From Clostridiales bacterium (GTDB taxonomy: Bacteria > Bacillota > Clostridia > Oscillospirales > Acutalibacteraceae), in contig JAAVYX010000066.1 of the NCBI GenBank assembly GCA_022791355.1, forward strand, positions 1-8,633: DNA of 8,633 bases. Reading direction: 5' to 3'. The position numbers and the translations under genes are program-made. Position 1 is the stretch's first letter. The number at the start of each line of letters is the position of its first letter. Below, piece after piece: positions 1 through 6,426 of the stretch. The notes under the pieces are model-generated. The model saw nothing but the letters and a program-made list of their open reading frames with translations. It was not told the DNA's origin and made no database searches.

Positions 1-825
1 GATTGGTACAACGGCGGCATGGAGCACACCACCCTGCATCTGCTCTACAGTCGGTTCTGGCATAAGTTCCTTTACGATAACGGTATTGTCCCTACATCCG
101 AGCCCTATGCCAAGCGTACCAGTCACGGTATGATTTTGGGCGAGAACGGGGAGAAGATGTCCAAATCCCGGGGCAATGTGGTCAACCCCGACGATATCGT
201 GCGGGACTACGGGGCCGACACCATGCGTCTGTACGAGATGTTTATCGGAGACTTTGAGAAGGCGGCGCCCTGGAGCTCCAAGTCCATCAAGGGCTGCGGC
301 CGGTTTTTGGACCGTATCTGGGCCCTGCAGGATAGCTTGACCGACGGGGAGGGCTACCGGCCCGCCTTAGAGGGCGAGTTCCACCGCACCATCAAAAAGG
401 TGACCGGCGATATCGACGAACTCAAATGCAACACGGCCATCGCGGCCATGATGGCCCTGCTCAACAGCGTGGCGGCGACCGGGTCCATCACCCGGGGCGA
501 ATACCGGACCTTCCTGATCCTGCTCAATCCCTTTGCGCCCCACATCACCGAGGAGCTGTGGCAGCTGGCCGGATTCGAGGGTATGCTCAACCAGGCGGCC
601 TGGCCGGTATACGATGAGGACAAATGTAAAGTTGCGACCGTCGAAATCGTAGCCCAGGTCAACGGCAAGACGAGGGGACGGTTGCAGGTGGACGCCGGCA
701 TTGACGCGGCCTCGGCTATCGCTCTGGCTAAGACGGACGAAAAGGTGGCGGCCGAAATTGATGGAAAATCCATCATAAAGGAATTGTACGTCCCTGGAAA
801 ACTGGTAAATATAGTCGCGAAATAA
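1..825 (+). CDS. leuS: Leucyl-tRNA synthetase, C-terminal part (5' end outside window)
   Basis: This is the C-terminal part of the class I synthetase that charges tRNA-Leu in the cytoplasm. The reading frame is open from base 1, so the gene starts upstream and the ATG at 19 is internal. The KMSKS signature of the ATP-binding loop is exact at 154-168, followed by RGNVVNPDD. Next come the helical anticodon-binding domain (around NPFAPHITEELW, 517-552) and the small C-terminal tRNA-contacting domain, ending VPGKLVNIVAK. About 275 residues are visible; the HIGH motif, editing domain and most of the Rossmann fold lie outside. The gene ends normally with TAA. No terminator separates it from rpsU, so read-through into rpsU is possible. 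Identification is firm from the motif and domain order. Confidence 0.97.
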   Translation, partial: DWYNGGMEHTTLHLLYSRFWHKFLYDNGIVPTSEPYAKRTSHGMILGENGEKMSKSRGNVVNPDDIVRDYGADTMRLYEMFIGDFEKAAPWSSKSIKGCGRFLDRIWALQDSLTDGEGYRPALEGEFHRTIKKVTGDIDELKCNTAIAAMMALLNSVAATGSITRGEYRTFLILLNPFAPHITEELWQLAGFEGMLNQAAWPVYDEDKCKVATVEIVAQVNGKTRGRLQVDAGIDAASAIALAKTDEKVAAEIDGKSIIKELYVPGKLVNIVAK

Positions 826-835
826 AGAAAAGGGC

Positions 836-865
836 TTGACAGATAATTGATTGCCATAGTATAAT
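836..865 (+). promoter_or_regulatory. Sigma-A type promoter of rpsU
   Basis: A perfect -35 TTGACA (836-841) and a perfect -10 TATAAT (860-865) are separated by 18 bp. They sit just after the leuS stop and about 55 bp before the rpsU start. This should give strong constitutive transcription of rpsU independent of leuS. The GGAGGGAGGG purine tract at 901-910 is the rpsU ribosome binding site. Confidence 0.85.
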
Positions 866-919
866 AACTTGGTAATTTGATTTTACCCCTGCATTCCTGC
901 GGAGGGAGGGATTTAGTAG

Positions 920-1096
920 ATGAGCCAGGTACGCGTAAAAGACAACGAATCTCTGGAGAATGCACTCCGGCGCTTCAAGAAGCAGACCGCCCGTGACGGT
1001 GTGATTCAGGAAGTGCGCAAGCGGGAGCATTATGAAAAGCCTTCTGTAAAGCGTAAGAAGAAATCGGAAGCAGCCCGTAAGCGTAAGTTCCGCTAA
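920..1096 (+). CDS. rpsU: 30S ribosomal protein S21
   Basis: This 58-residue protein is a small-subunit ribosomal protein that binds near the 16S rRNA 3' end and helps translation initiation. It begins MSQVRVKDNESLENALRRFK and ends with a very basic tail (KRKKKSEAARKRKFR), which is the standard bS21 layout at its usual length. The start is fixed by the GGAGGGAGGG site at 901-910, 9 bases before the ATG. It has its own promoter (836-865) and its own terminator (1118-1148), so it forms a monocistronic unit after leuS. Nothing in it is unusual, and identification is firm. Confidence 0.97.
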   Translation: MSQVRVKDNESLENALRRFKKQTARDGVIQEVRKREHYEKPSVKRKKKSEAARKRKFR

Positions 1097-1117
1097 GGGT
1101 CGGATAACCGGTATTGC

Positions 1118-1148
1118 AAAAAGCGGCTGTGTAAACAGCCGCTTTTTT
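1118..1148 (+). terminator. Rho-independent terminator after rpsU
   Basis: A perfect 10-bp stem (AAGCGGCTGT at 1121-1130, ACAGCCGCTT at 1135-1144) with a GTAA loop is followed by a run of T (1143-1148). A-residues before the stem can pair with the T run. It lies 25 bases after the rpsU stop. Confidence 0.92.
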
Positions 1149-1207
1149 CTGTGGCGTCATCATTGCTAAACGGTTAGGATTCCTGATGGGCGGCCCGGCG
1201 GATGCCA

Positions 1208-1521
1208 ATGCTATCATAGGCTTGCGTCTATGATAGCATGCAGGCTTTCAGAAAAGATTTCGCCCGCCTTTTTTAAAAGGCGGTGGGGTCGAGGGGCAAA
1301 GCCCCGTTGCGTCCCGCAGGACGCGAAATCCTTAAGAAAGCAATGCGCAAGTAGCCGAAATCTTCCTTTGGAAGATTTCGGCCGAACCCGCGCCGGGGAT
1401 TCCCCGGTGTTCCGCAGGAACACGGAGGGCTTGTGCATTTTACTGGTTGTTCGACAAGCTGAATGATACCATAGGCTTGCGCCTATAGTATAATAACCGC
1501 TTTGCGGTTATTATACTATAG
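1208..1521. repeat. Array of eight intergenic hairpins (REP/MITE-like element)
   Basis: Between the rpsU terminator and yqeG there is no convincing gene. Perfect stems occur one after another: 1208-1219/1228-1239 (12 bp), 1264-1272/1275-1283, 1293-1297/1301-1305, 1309-1314/1319-1324, 1354-1366/1370-1382 (13 bp), 1393-1398/1402-1407, 1407-1413/1417-1423, and 1483-1500/1504-1521 (18 bp, TTT loop). The first and last parts share the near-identical 17-mer CATAGGCTTGCGYCTAT (1215-1231 and 1470-1486). No T-run follows the stems, so they are not ordinary terminators. An open frame on + (1230-1466) is low complexity and follows the palindromes, so I do not call it a gene. The element may be a dispersed repeat or a structured RNA; the sequence alone cannot decide. 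Confidence 0.7.
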
Positions 1522-1640
1522 ATATCTATCGCTATGTATCTGTCAGACGCTTGATCTCTGTCCGGAAGGTCAGGCAGAGCCGGTTTCTGCCGGGACTGCA
1601 ATACAAGACCGCTGGGCCGCTTATATATGGAGGAAACGAC

Positions 1641-2219
1641 ATGGCGCTGCTGTTGCCTGATTACCGGGTTCGCCGGGTCACTGATATAAAGCCTGCCTTT
1701 CTGCGGGAACTGGGGGTGGGGGCCCTGCTGCTGGATGTGGACAACACCCTTTCCACCCACGGCGGCCAGACCCCGCTGAAGGGTCTGGCGGAATGGATCC
1801 GCTCCATGCGGGAGCAGGGAATTCTTCTGCTGATTGTATCCAACGCACGAAAACGGCGGGTAGAGCCCTTTGCCGGCAGACTGGGGCTGGATTTTCAAGC
1901 CCTGAGTTTAAAGCCCCTGCCCTTCGGTTATCTGCGCGCCGTCCGGCGGCTGGGACTGAAAAGACGGCAGGCGGCCATTGTAGGCGACCAGCTTTTTACC
2001 GACGCGCTGGGCGGCAACCTGGCCGGGGTGACGACGATTCTGGTAGAGCCCATACTGGCCGAGAAGGGGCGCAGCTTTGTTCTGCGCAGAAAATGGGAGA
2101 AGCGTATTCTCTCCCGGCATACGATTCCCGGCCCGCGTTTAGCGGCCGGAAATAAACAGGCCGGTGCGTCCCGGCCCCGCGCGGCGCAGGTCCAGAGGAG
2201 AAAGGAAGAAAAAAAATGA
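1641..2219 (+). CDS. yqeG: YqeG-family HAD phosphatase
   Basis: This is a 192-residue HAD hydrolase of the IIIA type, YqeG group (COG2179), whose eukaryotic relatives (yeast Gep4, plant PGPP1) dephosphorylate phosphatidylglycerophosphate. Motif I is LDVDNTL with D32 (nucleophile) and D34; motif II is VSN with S67; K91 in SLKP fits motif III; motif IV is GDQLFTD with D116 and D121. The last 30 residues are very basic and extend beyond the usual length of about 170. I chose the ATG at 1641 because GGAGGA at 1629-1634 precedes it. The frame is open back to 1551, but that part overlaps no ribosome binding site. The stop overlaps the next start as ATGA, so the two genes are translationally coupled. 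The exact substrate here is inferred from homologues. Confidence 0.9.
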   Translation: MALLLPDYRVRRVTDIKPAFLRELGVGALLLDVDNTLSTHGGQTPLKGLAEWIRSMREQGILLLIVSNARKRRVEPFAGRLGLDFQALSLKPLPFGYLRAVRRLGLKRRQAAIVGDQLFTDALGGNLAGVTTILVEPILAEKGRSFVLRRKWEKRILSRHTIPGPRLAAGNKQAGASRPRAAQVQRRKEEKK

Positions 2220-3100
2220 CGGATAAAAGAAACGCCTCTACAGCACGGTTCGGTCCTGCGGGAAACGCCCAAAGCTTTACCGAGATGGGATATAAAACCA
2301 GTTTACAGGTGCCGGAATACATCGTGAAAATGGGGCTGGACGCTTTCGAGTACCAATGCGGCCGCGGGGTGAACATCGGCGAGGAGAAGGCCCGGCAGTT
2401 AGGGGCTTTGGCCGCCGGGCAGGGGATTGCCATGAGCCTCCACGCCCCGTATTATATTTCCATGTCCTCGCTGGAGGAGGAAAAAAGGGACAACTCGGTC
2501 AACTACATCTTGGCCAGCGCCCGGGCGGTGGATTGGATGGGAGGCGACCGCATCGTGGTCCATTCGGGCTCCTGCGGCAAGCTGACTAGGGAACGGGCTT
2601 TGGAGCTGGCTCTGGAAACCATGCGAAAGGCTCTGGACGCTCTGGACGCCGAGGGGCTTTCCCACATCCGGGTATGTCCCGAAACCATGGGAAAGATCAA
2701 CCAGCTGGGGGATTTAAACGAGGTTCTCACCCTATGCGAGATGGACGAGCGGCTGCTGCCCTGTATTGATTTTGGGCACCTCAACGCCCGTACCCACGGA
2801 GGATTACAAACCATGGCCGATTTCCAGGAGATTTTCGACGCCATGGAAAACCGGCTGGGCAGTTCACGTATGAAGGAATTTCATTCCCATTTCTCCAAAA
2901 TCGAGTACACGGCCGGCGGGGAGAAGCAGCATTTGACCTTTGCGGATACTGTCTTTGGACCCGACTATATGCCGGTGATGGAGCTGATCGCCAAGAAGGG
3001 CTGCACGCCTACTGTTATCTGCGAGTCGGCCGGCACCCAGGCCGAGGACGCGAAAGTTATGAAGGAGGCCTACTGGGCCGTCATGGAAAGGCAGGGATAA
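2216..3100 (+). CDS. Endonuclease IV-like TIM-barrel protein
   Basis: This 294-residue protein has the metal-binding motif order of the AP endonuclease 2 / endonuclease IV TIM-barrel family: SLHAPY (H76), HSGS (H116), PETMGK (E156), DFGH (D185, H188), FHSHFSK (H223 or H225) and ICESAG (E270). In endonuclease IV these residues bind three zinc ions and the enzyme cuts DNA at abasic sites. The late Asp-Arg-His motif reads KQH here (K237, H239), so the ligand corresponding to D229 of E. coli Nfo seems to be replaced. The protein could be a repair nuclease or a divergent relative acting on another substrate. The start is set by the ATGA overlap with yqeG and by the AAAGGAAG tract at 2201-2208. It is followed by aroQ after 3 bases, implying one operon. 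Confidence 0.85.
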   Translation: MTDKRNASTARFGPAGNAQSFTEMGYKTSLQVPEYIVKMGLDAFEYQCGRGVNIGEEKARQLGALAAGQGIAMSLHAPYYISMSSLEEEKRDNSVNYILASARAVDWMGGDRIVVHSGSCGKLTRERALELALETMRKALDALDAEGLSHIRVCPETMGKINQLGDLNEVLTLCEMDERLLPCIDFGHLNARTHGGLQTMADFQEIFDAMENRLGSSRMKEFHSHFSKIEYTAGGEKQHLTFADTVFGPDYMPVMELIAKKGCTPTVICESAGTQAEDAKVMKEAYWAVMERQG

Positions 3101-3103
3101 GCC

Positions 3104-3562
3104 ATGTCTGCGAAAAAAATCCTGGTGCTCAACGGTCCCAACCTGAATCTGCTGGGCAAGCGGGAACCGGCGGTCTACGGCCGGCAGACCCTGGAGGATA
3201 TCTGCGCCCTGATTACAGCGAGGGCCAAGGAAAGGGGCCTCCAATGCGATTTTTACCAGTCCAACAGCGAAGGGGCGCTCATCGATAAGATTCATACCGT
3301 GCTGGACGGGTACGACGGCTGCGTTTTTAACGCCGGGGCCTACACCCATTACAGCTACGCCCTGCGGGACGCAATCGCGTCGGTGGAAAAGCCCTTTATC
3401 GAGGTGCATATGTCCAACGTCCACAAGCGGGAGGAATTCCGGCGTCATTCGGTGCTTTCGCCGGTCTGCGCCGGGGTCATCGCCGGCTTTGGGGCGGACA
3501 GCTACCTGCTGGCCTTGGACGCTTTGCAGGGTATCTTAGACAAACAGGAGCGACAGATATGA
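3104..3562 (+). CDS. aroQ: Type II 3-dehydroquinate dehydratase
   Basis: This cytoplasmic enzyme removes water from 3-dehydroquinate to give 3-dehydroshikimate, step three of the shikimate pathway to aromatic amino acids. It is 152 residues, normal for the dodecameric type II family. Visible signatures are LNGPNLNLLGKREPAVYG with lid arginine R20 and catalytic tyrosine Y25, the substrate-site NAGAYTHYS (N76 to S84), and IEVHMSNVHKREEFR with catalytic histidine H102 and R113. It starts 3 bases after the preceding stop, with a modest purine site (GGCAGGGA) upstream, and its TGA overlaps the next ATG. The order aroQ-pepP-efp matches yqhS-yqhT-efp in Bacillus subtilis. No other shikimate gene is in view. 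Confidence 0.97.
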   Translation: MSAKKILVLNGPNLNLLGKREPAVYGRQTLEDICALITARAKERGLQCDFYQSNSEGALIDKIHTVLDGYDGCVFNAGAYTHYSYALRDAIASVEKPFIEVHMSNVHKREEFRRHSVLSPVCAGVIAGFGADSYLLALDALQGILDKQERQI

Positions 3563-4623
3563 CCAGGATAGAAAGCTTGCTTTCCAGTTTGCAGCCGGGG
3601 GTGGGTTATCTGATCGTCACCCCGGTCAACCGCCGGTATCTCACCGGCTTTCCTTCCTCTCTAGGCTATTTGCTCCTGGGCGGGGGAGAGGCCCTGCTCT
3701 TTATGGACGGCCGGTATTTCGAGGCCGCCTCCAAGGCGGCGGCCCCGCCGGTATCGGTGGTACAGACCAAACAGCTGTCTGAGCAGCTGGCCGAGGCCGC
3801 CGGGCGCATGGGCCTTTCCACTGTTTTTACAGAAACCGAGATAACCGTGCGGACGCTGGAGGAGCTGCGCCGTCTGCTGCCTGGGCGGCAGGTGGAGGCC
3901 AGCCAGTCCTTAACCGACCGGCTGGAGGATATGCGGACGGTTAAAACCCCCGACGAGGCGCAGTTTATCCAAAGGGCCCAGGGCATGGCCGAGGCCGCTT
4001 TTTTGGACATACTAAATATGATCCGGCCCGGTGTCGCCGAGGCTGACATCGCCCTGGAGCTGGACTACCGGATGCGAAAGGCCGGTGCGGAGGACCTGGC
4101 CTTCGAGACCATCGCCGTGGCCGGGGCCAACGCCTCTCTGCCCCACGGCGTGCCGGGGGCCTATAAAGTGCAGGCGGGAGATTTCGTGGTGATGGATTTT
4201 GGAGCGGTCTGCGGGGGCTACCGCAGCGATATGACCCGTACCGTCGCGGTGGGCTATGCCGACGAGGAGATGCGCCGGGTGTACGACACGGTGTTGGCCG
4301 CCCAGGAGGCGGCCCTGGCCGTCTTGCGGCCGGGGCTCTCCTGCGCTGAGGGCGACCGGGCGGCCCGGTCGGTCATCGAGAAGGCCGGGTACGGGGACTG
4401 CTTCAGCCACAGCACCGGCCACGGGGTAGGATTGGAAATCCACGAAAAGCCCAACCTTTCCGGCCGCAGTCAGGCGGTTTTGGAGGCGGGACAGGTGGTG
4501 ACGGTAGAGCCGGGGATTTATCTGCCCGGCAAATGCGGCGTTCGCATCGAGGATATGGTTTATTTGACCGCCGAGGGATGCGAGAATCTGACCAAGGCCC
4601 CAAAAGAGCTGCTGATTGTCTGA
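3559..4623 (+). CDS. pepP: M24-family Xaa-Pro aminopeptidase
   Basis: This 354-residue cytoplasmic metallopeptidase removes N-terminal residues that precede proline. The N-terminal domain (about 1-125) has the creatinase-like opening TPVNRRYLTGF. The pita-bread catalytic domain follows, with dinuclear metal ligands D213 (VMDFGAV), D224 (YRSDMTRT), H288 (STGHGVGLEIHE), E317 (TVEPGIY) and E331 (RIEDMV), plus LPHG at 194-197. All five ligands are present, so it should be active. Length and layout match the short YqhT/YpdF proteins. An AGGAG site at 3546-3550 precedes the ATG, and the start overlaps the aroQ stop as ATGA. The neighbouring efp also concerns proline-containing proteins; that link is an inference from conserved synteny. 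The exact subclass (PepP, PepQ or YpdF type) is less certain than the family. Confidence 0.94.
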   Translation: MTRIESLLSSLQPGVGYLIVTPVNRRYLTGFPSSLGYLLLGGGEALLFMDGRYFEAASKAAAPPVSVVQTKQLSEQLAEAAGRMGLSTVFTETEITVRTLEELRRLLPGRQVEASQSLTDRLEDMRTVKTPDEAQFIQRAQGMAEAAFLDILNMIRPGVAEADIALELDYRMRKAGAEDLAFETIAVAGANASLPHGVPGAYKVQAGDFVVMDFGAVCGGYRSDMTRTVAVGYADEEMRRVYDTVLAAQEAALAVLRPGLSCAEGDRAARSVIEKAGYGDCFSHSTGHGVGLEIHEKPNLSGRSQAVLEAGQVVTVEPGIYLPGKCGVRIEDMVYLTAEGCENLTKAPKELLIV

Positions 4624-4632
4624 AAATAAGGC

Positions 4633-4661
4633 TTGAAAATACGCGCAAAATGCGATACACT
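4633..4661 (+). promoter_or_regulatory. Candidate distal promoter of efp
   Basis: TTGAAA (4633-4638) and TACACT (4656-4661) are 17 bp apart, just after the pepP stop. The -10 matches only four of six consensus bases, so this is tentative. It would give a leader of roughly 165 bases before the efp start. Confidence 0.35.
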
Positions 4662-4758
4662 AGGATAAATGAGTTTGTCCAATGTTTGGATAAAGCATGT
4701 TTTTCCATAGGAAGGATGTGCGCCGCCGGGATTCCGCGGAGTCCCAGCCGTTTGACGA

Positions 4759-4812
4759 CTGCTGTGCCGAACGGTGGTGCGGAGACTGATAAAATTTAGC
4801 CGGGCACAGCGG
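4759..4812 (+). promoter_or_regulatory. efp leader: stem-loop with embedded extended -10
   Basis: GCTGTGCC (4761-4768) and GGCACAGC (4803-4810) form a perfect 8-bp stem; a G-T and a C-G pair can extend it to 4759-4812. It ends some 7 bases before the efp GGGTGA site. Inside it, TGATAAAAT (4787-4795) matches an extended -10 (TGn plus five of six bases) with no good -35. If transcription starts there (about 4802), the stem is absent; if it starts at the distal promoter, the stem is present. Whether either is used cannot be read from sequence. Confidence 0.3.
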
Positions 4813-4834
4813 CGGAATGGGTGAATCAATAACA

Positions 4835-5392
4835 ATGGTTAGTGCAGGAGATTTTCGCAACGGCGTCACCTTTGAAATGGACGGCAACGTCTATCAGATC
4901 GTAGAATTTTTGCATGTAAAGCCGGGTAAGGGCGCCGCCTTTGTGCGTGCCAAGATCCGCAACGTCATCGCCGGGTCTGTGACCGAGCGCACCTTCAATC
5001 CCAACGATAAATTCCCCACCGCTTATATCGAGCGCAAGGAGATGGAATATTCTTACGAGGACGGCGGGCTATACTATTTTATGGATCCCGAATCCTTTGA
5101 GATGGTTCCCATCGGCAAGGACGATATGGGCGACAACTTTAAGTTTGTCAAGGAGAATATGACCTGCAAGGTCCTGTCCTACAAGGGCAAGGTTTTCGGT
5201 GTGGAGCCGCCCACCTTTGTGGAGCTGGAAATCACCCAGACCGATCCCGGCTTTAAGGGAGATACAGCCACCAACGCGACCAAGCCGGCCACTCTGGAGA
5301 CCGGCGCCGAGATTCGGGTGCCCCTTTTCATCAACGAGGGAGATAAAATTCGCATCGATACCCGCACCGGCGAGTATATGGAGCGCGCATAA
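4835..5392 (+). CDS. efp: Translation elongation factor P
   Basis: EF-P binds stalled ribosomes between the P and E sites and restores peptide bond formation at polyproline stretches. From the ATG at 4835 the protein is exactly 185 residues, the same length as Bacillus subtilis EF-P, and starts MVSAGDFRNG. The N-terminal KOW-like domain carries the loop HVKPGKGAAFVR, with K32 at the position modified in B. subtilis; two OB domains follow, ending with the conserved NEGDKIRIDTRTGEYMERA tail. An in-frame ATG at 4817 would add six residues unlike the family, so I prefer 4835, which has GGGTGA at 4819-4824 as a fitting though modest ribosome binding site. No modification gene (ymfI or epmA type) is in view. 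A possible regulated leader precedes it. Confidence 0.97.
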   Translation: MVSAGDFRNGVTFEMDGNVYQIVEFLHVKPGKGAAFVRAKIRNVIAGSVTERTFNPNDKFPTAYIERKEMEYSYEDGGLYYFMDPESFEMVPIGKDDMGDNFKFVKENMTCKVLSYKGKVFGVEPPTFVELEITQTDPGFKGDTATNATKPATLETGAEIRVPLFINEGDKIRIDTRTGEYMERA

Positions 5393-5430
5393 CCCATACG
5401 CTTTATGTAAATTTTTGTGAGGGATTCTGG

Positions 5431-5488
5431 TGCCTTGCAAAGCAAGGCGTCCCTTCGCGGGAAGCGACGAACAGCCTCTGGCTGTTCG
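5431..5488. repeat. Second intergenic hairpin cluster
   Basis: Downstream of efp three compact hairpins follow one another: GCCTTGC/GCAAGGC around an AAA loop (5432-5438 and 5442-5448), TCCC/GGGA (5450-5453 and 5459-5462, with an alternative TCGC/GCGA pairing), and CGAACAGCC/GGCTGTTCG around TCT (5468-5476 and 5480-5488). The design, and the AAA loop closed by GC pairs (GCAAAGC), resemble the stem at 1293-1305. There is no T-run, so a terminator for efp is not evident. The whole gap of 5393-5595 holds no other gene; a 10-bp palindrome lies at 5546-5555. Confidence 0.6.
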
Positions 5489-5595
5489 CATGATGCCCCG
5501 AACGAAAACCCATTCAACTCATAGGGTCGCCTAAAATAAGCCGCGGGGCGCGCCCTTCCACGTTGGCCGCAGCGGCAGCGGCGGAGGCAGCAGCT

Positions 5596-6042
5596 ATGAC
5601 GATTACGGAAAAGGTTTCTTACATCAAGGGTCTGGCCGACGGCCTGGAACTGGATGAAAACAACAAGCAGGATAAGCTGCTGAAGGCCATCATCGACGTG
5701 CTGGACGACATGGCCATGTCGGTGGCCGACCTGGAGGACGGCTACGACGAGCTGTGCGAGCAGATCGACGCGGTGGACGAGGACTTGTCCGACCTGGAGG
5801 AGGACTTCTACGGCGAGGACGAGTGCGAATGCTGCGGACACGGCGACGATGATTTGAACGACGAGGAATATTATGAGGTCGAGTGCCCTGCCTGTCACGA
5901 CGTTATCTGTCTGGATGAGGATATGCTGGACGAGGGCGGCATCAAGTGTCCCAACTGCGGCACCGAGCTGGAGTTCGACTTCGAGTGTGACTGCGAGGCC
6001 TGCGGCGATAAGGACGAGGCTGACCAGAAGGACAAGGATTAG
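5596..6042 (+). CDS. CD1247 N-terminal domain protein with C-terminal zinc ribbon
   Basis: This 148-residue, strongly acidic protein begins MTITEKVSYIKGLADGLELD, which fits the CD1247 N-terminal domain found in Clostridia; the function of that family is unknown. Residues 1-70 look helical and probably form a coiled coil (heptad-like LEDGYDELCEQIDAVDEDL). A zinc ribbon follows: CPAC (C97, C100) and CPNC (C118, C121). Extra cysteine clusters flank it, CECCGH (77-82) and CDCEAC (131-136), giving a possible second metal site. The start at 5596 is fixed by GGAGG at 5583-5587, 8 bases upstream. The frame is open back to a TTG at 5563, but those residues would be nearly all alanine. It follows efp and ends in a clear terminator. 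No enzymatic motif is visible; a structural or regulatory role is a guess. Confidence 0.85.
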   Translation: MTITEKVSYIKGLADGLELDENNKQDKLLKAIIDVLDDMAMSVADLEDGYDELCEQIDAVDEDLSDLEEDFYGEDECECCGHGDDDLNDEEYYEVECPACHDVICLDEDMLDEGGIKCPNCGTELEFDFECDCEACGDKDEADQKDKD

Positions 6043-6065
6043 TACCATCAACCTATAAGGCATTT

Positions 6066-6103
6066 GCCCCGCCGCACCGGTTTCGGTAAGGCGGGGCGTT
6101 TTT
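6066..6103 (+). terminator. Rho-independent terminator after the CD1247-type gene
   Basis: GCCCCGCC (6066-6073) pairs with GGCGGGGC (6090-6097), with an inner ACCG/CGGT pairing (6076-6079 and 6084-6087). TTTTT begins at 6099. It closes the leuS-to-CD1247 stretch of core genes. Confidence 0.93.
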
Positions 6104-6105
6104 AT

Positions 6106-6426
6106 CTGTGACGGAAGCGGCCGGAACCCATCTGCGGACCCGGCGGAGGGCGCGTGCTGGTATTTTTGCTTTGAGGCGCATATAATGAAACAGCCGGCTA
6201 TGACGAGGGGGCGTAGGGGGCAGGAAAAAGAAGGCTTTTCGTTCGGGCTTCTTATGGAATGTTCTAGACCAATTAGGAAGAGAGGATTGCGCAAAGGTCA
6301 AATCGAGACGCTTTATGATATCGATAGGCCCATCCATTTTGTCTAGGCTGGCGGCTCTGTGTCGGCGAAAATCGCCAGCCGAATAATCGGAGAACTACAG
6401 CGGAGAATAAGGGAAGGAGAGTATCT
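6106..6426. other. Intergenic region upstream of the PAP2 gene
   Basis: This 321-base gap has no convincing gene. It contains a TATAAT at 6181-6186 without a good -35 (weak promoter candidate), and a perfect 8-bp stem GGCTGGCG (6346-6353) / CGCCAGCC (6373-6380) enclosing 19 bases, with no T-run after it. The stem would lie in the PAP2 5' leader. Open frames on the - strand here have no start signals or recognisable motifs. Confidence 0.5.

Noticed and set aside
1230..1466. Open frame of 78 codons on + within the hairpin array
   Set aside because: It has no ribosome binding site, its codons follow the palindromes, and the opposite strand is open too. It is most likely a by-product of repetitive DNA.
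1118..1521. Hairpin array as a chain of terminators
   Set aside because: Only the first stem (1121-1144) has a T-run. The others lack one on either strand.
4817..4834. Upstream ATG for efp adding six residues
   Set aside because: The family length of 185 residues, the K32 position and the GGGTGA site all fit the ATG at 4835 better.
5179..6294. Long open frame of 371 codons on the - strand over efp and the CD1247-type gene
   Set aside because: It is the antisense of two well-supported genes, rich in Val/Leu from GAC/GAG codons on the other strand, and has no recognisable domain.
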